In this document: positions 60,729 to 64,000 of the stretch, in pieces
Layout: every line of letters starts with the position of its first letter
Numbering within the stretch: position 1 is the stretch's first letter
Assembly: GCF_047249845.1 (NCBI RefSeq)
Contig: NZ_JBKTWO010000011.1
Coordinates: forward strand, 1 to 64,000
Source of the DNA: Thomasclavelia sp047249845
GTDB taxonomy: Bacteria; Bacillota_I; Bacilli_A; Erysipelotrichales; Coprobacillaceae
Reading direction: 5' to 3'
DNA length: 64,000 nucleotides
The notes under the pieces: model-generated
What the model was told of the DNA's origin: nothing
The model's database searches: none
The model's input: only the letters and a program-made list of their open reading frames with translations
Translations under genes and position numbers: made by a program

Positions 60729-61458
60729 AGCATATCATAAAGATTTTGACTATACATATACATTAGGGGTATTTGAGACAATTGAGTTGTTAGAAAATAA
60801 ACCTGATTTAGTATTACGAGTATATATTAAAAGTAATTCATATCAAAATAAGGGTATTAAAATTATTAGTGAAATATGTAAAAATAATAAGATTGATTTA
60901 ATTGAGAGTGATAATACTATTAGCAGGCTTTCAAAAAAGGATAATTGTTTTGCTGTTGCAATTATAAAAAAATATAGTATGGAATTAAATAATGCCAATC
61001 ATGTTGTTTTAGTTAATCCAGGGGATATGGGGAATATGGGCACGATTATTAGGACGATGTTAGGATTTAATTATACTAATTTAGCAATTATCCGTCCAGG
61101 TGTAGATGTATTTGATCCTCGGGTTGTAAGAGCGTCAATGGGTGCTTTATTTAATATTAATTTTGAATATTTTGATAGTTTTAGTGATTATCTAAAAAAG
61201 TATCCTCATCGTATTATTTATCCATTAATGTTGAAAGGAGCTAAAAATATTCATTTAATTGAACCTGATAATAGTAGGCATTCATTAATTTTTGGAAATG
61301 AAAGTAGTGGTTTATCAGATGATTTTCTTAAATATGGACAAAGTATTTTTATTCCTCATAGTGACAAGATTGATTCTTTAAATTTATCAATGGCATTAGG
61401 AATTGCTTTATGTCATTTTTCTAAGAATGAATTTATTGTTAAAGAAGTTTTAAGATGA
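60718..61458 (+). CDS. SpoU/TrmH-family RNA 2'-O-methyltransferase
   Basis: A 246-residue SPOUT enzyme for ribose methylation in tRNA or rRNA. Motif 1 is VNPGDMGNMGTIIRT near residue 101, motif 2 is LIFGNESSGL near 190, and motif 3 is IPHSDKIDSLNLSMALGIAL near 215, which together form the knotted SAM site. An N-terminal substrate-binding domain of about 90 residues is shorter than in RlmB. The RNA target cannot be named from sequence. Confidence 0.9.
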   Translation: MKIKAYHKDFDYTYTLGVFETIELLENKPDLVLRVYIKSNSYQNKGIKIISEICKNNKIDLIESDNTISRLSKKDNCFAVAIIKKYSMELNNANHVVLVNPGDMGNMGTIIRTMLGFNYTNLAIIRPGVDVFDPRVVRASMGALFNINFEYFDSFSDYLKKYPHRIIYPLMLKGAKNIHLIEPDNSRHSLIFGNESSGLSDDFLKYGQSIFIPHSDKIDSLNLSMALGIALCHFSKNEFIVKEVLR

Positions 61459-61576
61459 TAAGTAATCGCTTACGGTGGATAAAAATAAATAAAATAGGTA
61501 AAAATCTAAGTGATACTATGGAAATTTAATTTAAATAATAGTATTATATAGGAGAAAAAAGAAAAGGAGAAATATT

Positions 61577-62443
61577 ATGGGATTAGTATCAGCAACAGAA
61601 ATGTTAAATAAAGCAAAAGAAGGACATTATGCAGTTGGTCAATTTAACATTAATAACTTAGAATGGACAAAAGCTATTCTATTAACTGCAGAAGAATTAA
61701 AAGCTCCAGTAATCTTAGGAGTATCTGAAGGTGCTGCTAAATATATGACTGGATTTAAAACTGTATCAGCAATGGTTGCTGCAATGGTAGATTCTTTAGG
61801 AATTACTGTACCAGTAGCTTTACATTTAGATCATGGTAGCTATGATGGAGCTAAAGCTGCATTAGAAGCTGGATTCTCTTCAATCATGTTTGATGGTTCT
61901 CATTATTCTATTGATGAAAATATCGAAAAGACAAAAGAAATGGTTGAATTATGCCATGCTAAAGGTGTTTCAATTGAAGCAGAAGTTGGATCAATTGGTG
62001 GAGAAGAAGATGGTGTTATTGGAAAAGGTGAAGTTGCCGATCCAAAAGAATGTAAAATGATTGCTGACTTAGGAATTGATTTCTTAGCAGCTGGTATTGG
62101 AAATATTCATGGTAAATATCCAGAAAATTGGGCAGGTTTAGATTTTGGAGCATTAGATGCAATTCAACAAGAAACTGGTAAATTACCTTTAGTATTACAT
62201 GGTGGAACTGGAATTCCTGAAGAAATGATCAAAGAAGCAATTAACTTAGGGGTTTCTAAAATCAATGTAAATACTGAATGTCAATTATATTTCCAAGAAG
62301 CAACTAGAAAATATATTGAAGCAGGAAAAGATTTAGAAGGAAAAGGATTTGACCCTCGTAAATTATTAGCTCCTGGTACTGAAGCTATTAAGGAATGTGT
62401 CAAAGAAAAAATGGAAATTTTTGGATGCATTGGTAAAGCTTAA
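61577..62443 (+). CDS. fba: Class II fructose-bisphosphate aldolase
   Basis: The zinc-dependent aldolase of glycolysis and gluconeogenesis. The 288-residue protein has YAVGQFNINNLEW, LHLDHGSYDGAKAAL with zinc ligands, SIEAEVGSIGGEEDGV, and GNIHGKYP. LHGGTGIPEEMIKEAI and KINVNTECQL follow. Codon choice is more regular than in the neighbours, as expected for a highly expressed gene. AAAAGGAG precedes the ATG. A terminator follows at 62463, so it is probably monocistronic. murA comes next as in the Bacillus fbaA-murAB region. Confidence 0.97.
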   Translation: MGLVSATEMLNKAKEGHYAVGQFNINNLEWTKAILLTAEELKAPVILGVSEGAAKYMTGFKTVSAMVAAMVDSLGITVPVALHLDHGSYDGAKAALEAGFSSIMFDGSHYSIDENIEKTKEMVELCHAKGVSIEAEVGSIGGEEDGVIGKGEVADPKECKMIADLGIDFLAAGIGNIHGKYPENWAGLDFGALDAIQQETGKLPLVLHGGTGIPEEMIKEAINLGVSKINVNTECQLYFQEATRKYIEAGKDLEGKGFDPRKLLAPGTEAIKECVKEKMEIFGCIGKA

Positions 62444-62462
62444 TTAGCAATAAATAAGTCTG

Positions 62463-62487
62463 AAGAATCCCCTAAAGGGATTCTTTT
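62463..62487 (+). terminator. Terminator after fba
   Basis: AAGAATCCC/GGGATTCTT (62463-62471 and 62477-62485) with a CTAAA loop and trailing T residues. Confidence 0.9.
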
Positions 62488-62519
62488 AATATTTATAAAA
62501 GTCTTAATTATTAATAATT

Positions 62520-62547
62520 TTGAGAATGATAGATATTTTTGTATAAT
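62520..62547 (+). promoter_or_regulatory. Sigma-A promoter of murA
   Basis: TTGAGA (62520-62525), 16 bases, TATAAT (62542-62547). The predicted leader is about 110 bases, longer than at most genes here. It contains a loose AACAAC/GTTGTT pairing; no known riboswitch is recognised. Confidence 0.65.
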
Positions 62548-62665
62548 AATAGAACAACGAAAAATGTCTAAAAATTCTATTCATTTAAAAATACAAATTT
62601 TGGTTGTTTTTAACAATAAATTAATATATAGTAGTTACGTAGATTAAATTATAAGGAGGACTAAA

Positions 62666-63934
62666 ATGAGTGAAGTAATTGCTATTGAAGGTGGACATAA
62701 ATTGAATGGAACAGTAGTGGTAAGTGGTGCAAAAAATGCAACTGTAGCCCTAATTCCAGCAATTGTCTTAGCAGATAGTCCTGTAACTGTATATGGTGTA
62801 CCAAATATTTCTGATGTTGACGCATTAGGAGTATTGTTAAGAGAATTAAACTGTAATGTTGAAAAAAATGAAGATGTATTGGTAGTAGATCCTACTAATT
62901 TGAAAAATAAACCGCTTATAGGTGAAGCAGTAGATAAATTAAGAGCATCGTATTATTTAATGGGGGCATTATTAGGAAAATGTAAAAAGGTAACTATGAA
63001 AATGCCAGGAGGATGCTTTTTAGGACCTCGTCCAATTGATCTTCATATCAAAGGATTTGAGGCTTTAGGAGCAACTGTTGACTATAGTAGTGATGGAACC
63101 TATACGATTCAAGCTGAGCGTTTGATAGGCAATAAGATATATATGGATTTTGCATCAGTTGGTGCAACCATAAATATATTACTAGCAGCAGTAAAAGCAG
63201 AAGGAAAGACAACCATTGAAAATGCGGCTAAAGAACCTGAAATAATTGATGTAGTAAACCTGTTAACAAAGATGGGAGCCAAGATACGAGGAGCTGGTAC
63301 AGATACGATTACGATTGAAGGAGTAGAAACACTTCAGGGATGTAATCATGAAATAATTCCTGATCGAATAGAGGCGGGGACTTTTTTAGTGATAGCAGCA
63401 GCGGCAGGAGAGAAAGTAATCGTACAAAATGTAATTCCTCAGCATTTAGAGGCAGTAACCTCGAAGTTAAAAGAGATAGGTGTAAAAATGGATATTGTTG
63501 GAGACAGTATCATAGTTCATGGCGGGATAGAAAATTTAAGACCATCAGATATAAGAACGCAGGTATATCCAGGTTTTGCAACAGATCTACAACAACCGCT
63601 AACAGCACTATTAACTCAGTGTCATGGTAGTTCACAGGTAGTAGAGACGATTTATCCAGAGAGATTTGGACATTGTTATCAATTAAATTCAATGGGTGCT
63701 AGAATAGCACAGGAAGAAGCAATGTGTTATATAGATGGACCAACGCCACTACATGGAGCAAGAGTCTATGCAACAGATTTAAGATGTGGGGCAGCATTGA
63801 TAGTAGCGGCATTAATGGCTGATGGGGTAACAGAAATAGGAAATGTATATCATATTGATCGCGGATATGAAAATATAGATCATAAACTTGTATCTTTAGG
63901 TGCTGTAATTACAAGACGACAGGTAGAAGATTAA
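62666..63934 (+). CDS. murA: UDP-N-acetylglucosamine 1-carboxyvinyltransferase
   Basis: MurA adds enolpyruvate from PEP to UDP-GlcNAc, the first committed step of peptidoglycan synthesis, and is the target of fosfomycin. The 422-residue protein has GGHKLNGTVVVSGAKNATV at the N-terminus. The active-site loop PGGCFLGPRPIDLH carries the Cys that fosfomycin modifies. DRIEAGTFLVIAAAAG and PGFATDLQQPLTALL follow. Its position after fba suggests the MurAB/MurZ paralog; a second copy could exist elsewhere. AAGGAGG precedes the ATG. Confidence 0.95.
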   Translation: MSEVIAIEGGHKLNGTVVVSGAKNATVALIPAIVLADSPVTVYGVPNISDVDALGVLLRELNCNVEKNEDVLVVDPTNLKNKPLIGEAVDKLRASYYLMGALLGKCKKVTMKMPGGCFLGPRPIDLHIKGFEALGATVDYSSDGTYTIQAERLIGNKIYMDFASVGATINILLAAVKAEGKTTIENAAKEPEIIDVVNLLTKMGAKIRGAGTDTITIEGVETLQGCNHEIIPDRIEAGTFLVIAAAAGEKVIVQNVIPQHLEAVTSKLKEIGVKMDIVGDSIIVHGGIENLRPSDIRTQVYPGFATDLQQPLTALLTQCHGSSQVVETIYPERFGHCYQLNSMGARIAQEEAMCYIDGPTPLHGARVYATDLRCGAALIVAALMADGVTEIGNVYHIDRGYENIDHKLVSLGAVITRRQVED

Positions 63935-63945
63935 TATTATGATTG

Positions 63946-63995
63946 AAAAAGACATAGTAGTTCTAATTCTTAGAATTATTATGTCTTTTTATTTA
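63946..63995 (+). terminator. Terminator after murA
   Basis: AAAAAGACATA (63946-63956) pairs with TATGTCTTTTT (63980-63990), with an inner TTCTAA/TTAGAA helix. The T-rich right arm ends transcription. Confidence 0.9.
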
Positions 63996-64000
63996 TAGTG

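Noticed and set aside
1..64000. CRISPR arrays, prophage, intact insertion sequences, tRNA or rRNA genes
   Set aside because: No regularly spaced direct repeats, transposase, integrase or phage genes, and no tRNA-like cloverleaf or rRNA sequence were seen on reading through. A dedicated search could still find a divergent tRNA.
1..64000. parS or Noc-binding sites near parB and noc
   Set aside because: No 16-base parS-like or Noc-type palindrome was spotted by eye. This is weak negative evidence until an exact-match search is run.

Overview
The window is about 64 kb of AT-rich DNA (near 30% GC by eye) from a low-GC, spore-forming Firmicute. Gene content and order suggest an Erysipelotrichia-type anaerobe such as the Thomasclavelia/Erysipelatoclostridium/Coprobacillus group. 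Three observations support this: spoIIE is present, the anaerobic ribonucleotide reductase NrdDG is encoded, and the core gene order matches the Bacillus arm leading away from oriC (mnmG-rsmG-noc, soj-parB, yybS-gdpP-rplI-dnaB, tdk-prfA-prmC, fba-murA). spoIIE-tilS-hprT-ftsH-hslO-dusB, which lies on the other side of oriC in Bacillus, sits on the same arm here. Taxonomy is inference; no rRNA or tRNA gene was seen.

Layout. 0.2-5 kb: a small membrane protein, mnmG, rsmG, noc, then an Spx-like protein that lacks the CXXC switch and a cysteine-rich partner. 5-13 kb: a MerR regulator divergent from a heterodimeric ABC exporter, then a response regulator, BcrAB-like ABC transporter and histidine kinase. 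13-20 kb: a dUTPase, a two-component system on the minus strand, and a divergent YfhO/GtrA/GtrB glycosylation operon. 20-25 kb: a membrane protein, a PIG-L lipoprotein and nrdDG. 25-31 kb: pssA-psd-soj-parB in one operon, then an ABC exporter. 31-38.4 kb: yybS-gdpP-rplI-dnaB-tdk and prfA-prmC. 38.5-44.4 kb: two tandem CarD-like genes, then a compact operon of DUF454, two CydDC-like ABC half-transporters and YgbA, and a GNAT. 44.8-54.3 kb: spoIIE, tilS, hprT, ftsH, a 30-residue membrane peptide, hslO, dusB, folD and a DUF951 gene. 54.8-64 kb: thioesterase, VanY carboxypeptidase, small membrane and C39-like proteins, rlmA, a phosphoesterase, acetyltransferase, SpoU methyltransferase, fba and murA.

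How the genes work together: most are housekeeping functions for tRNA/rRNA modification, chromosome segregation, replication, c-di-AMP turnover, nucleotide supply, phosphatidylethanolamine synthesis and translation termination. The accessory parts are envelope and antimicrobial-response modules, each with its own regulator.

The least expected signal lies between genes. Five intergenic segments (12933-13026, 13112-13210, about 30.73-30.83 kb, 36222-36298, 51998-52123) look like minus-strand small RNAs. Each ends in a hairpin followed by a T tract on the minus strand, and each exposes C-rich stretches (such as UCCUCCCC, CCCUCCC, UUCCCC) complementary to the GGAGG Shine-Dalgarno core. Three lie between co-directional plus-strand genes, where a minus-strand terminator has no annotated gene to serve. 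They resemble in principle the C-rich-loop sRNAs of staphylococci, but are recognised here only by sequence reading.
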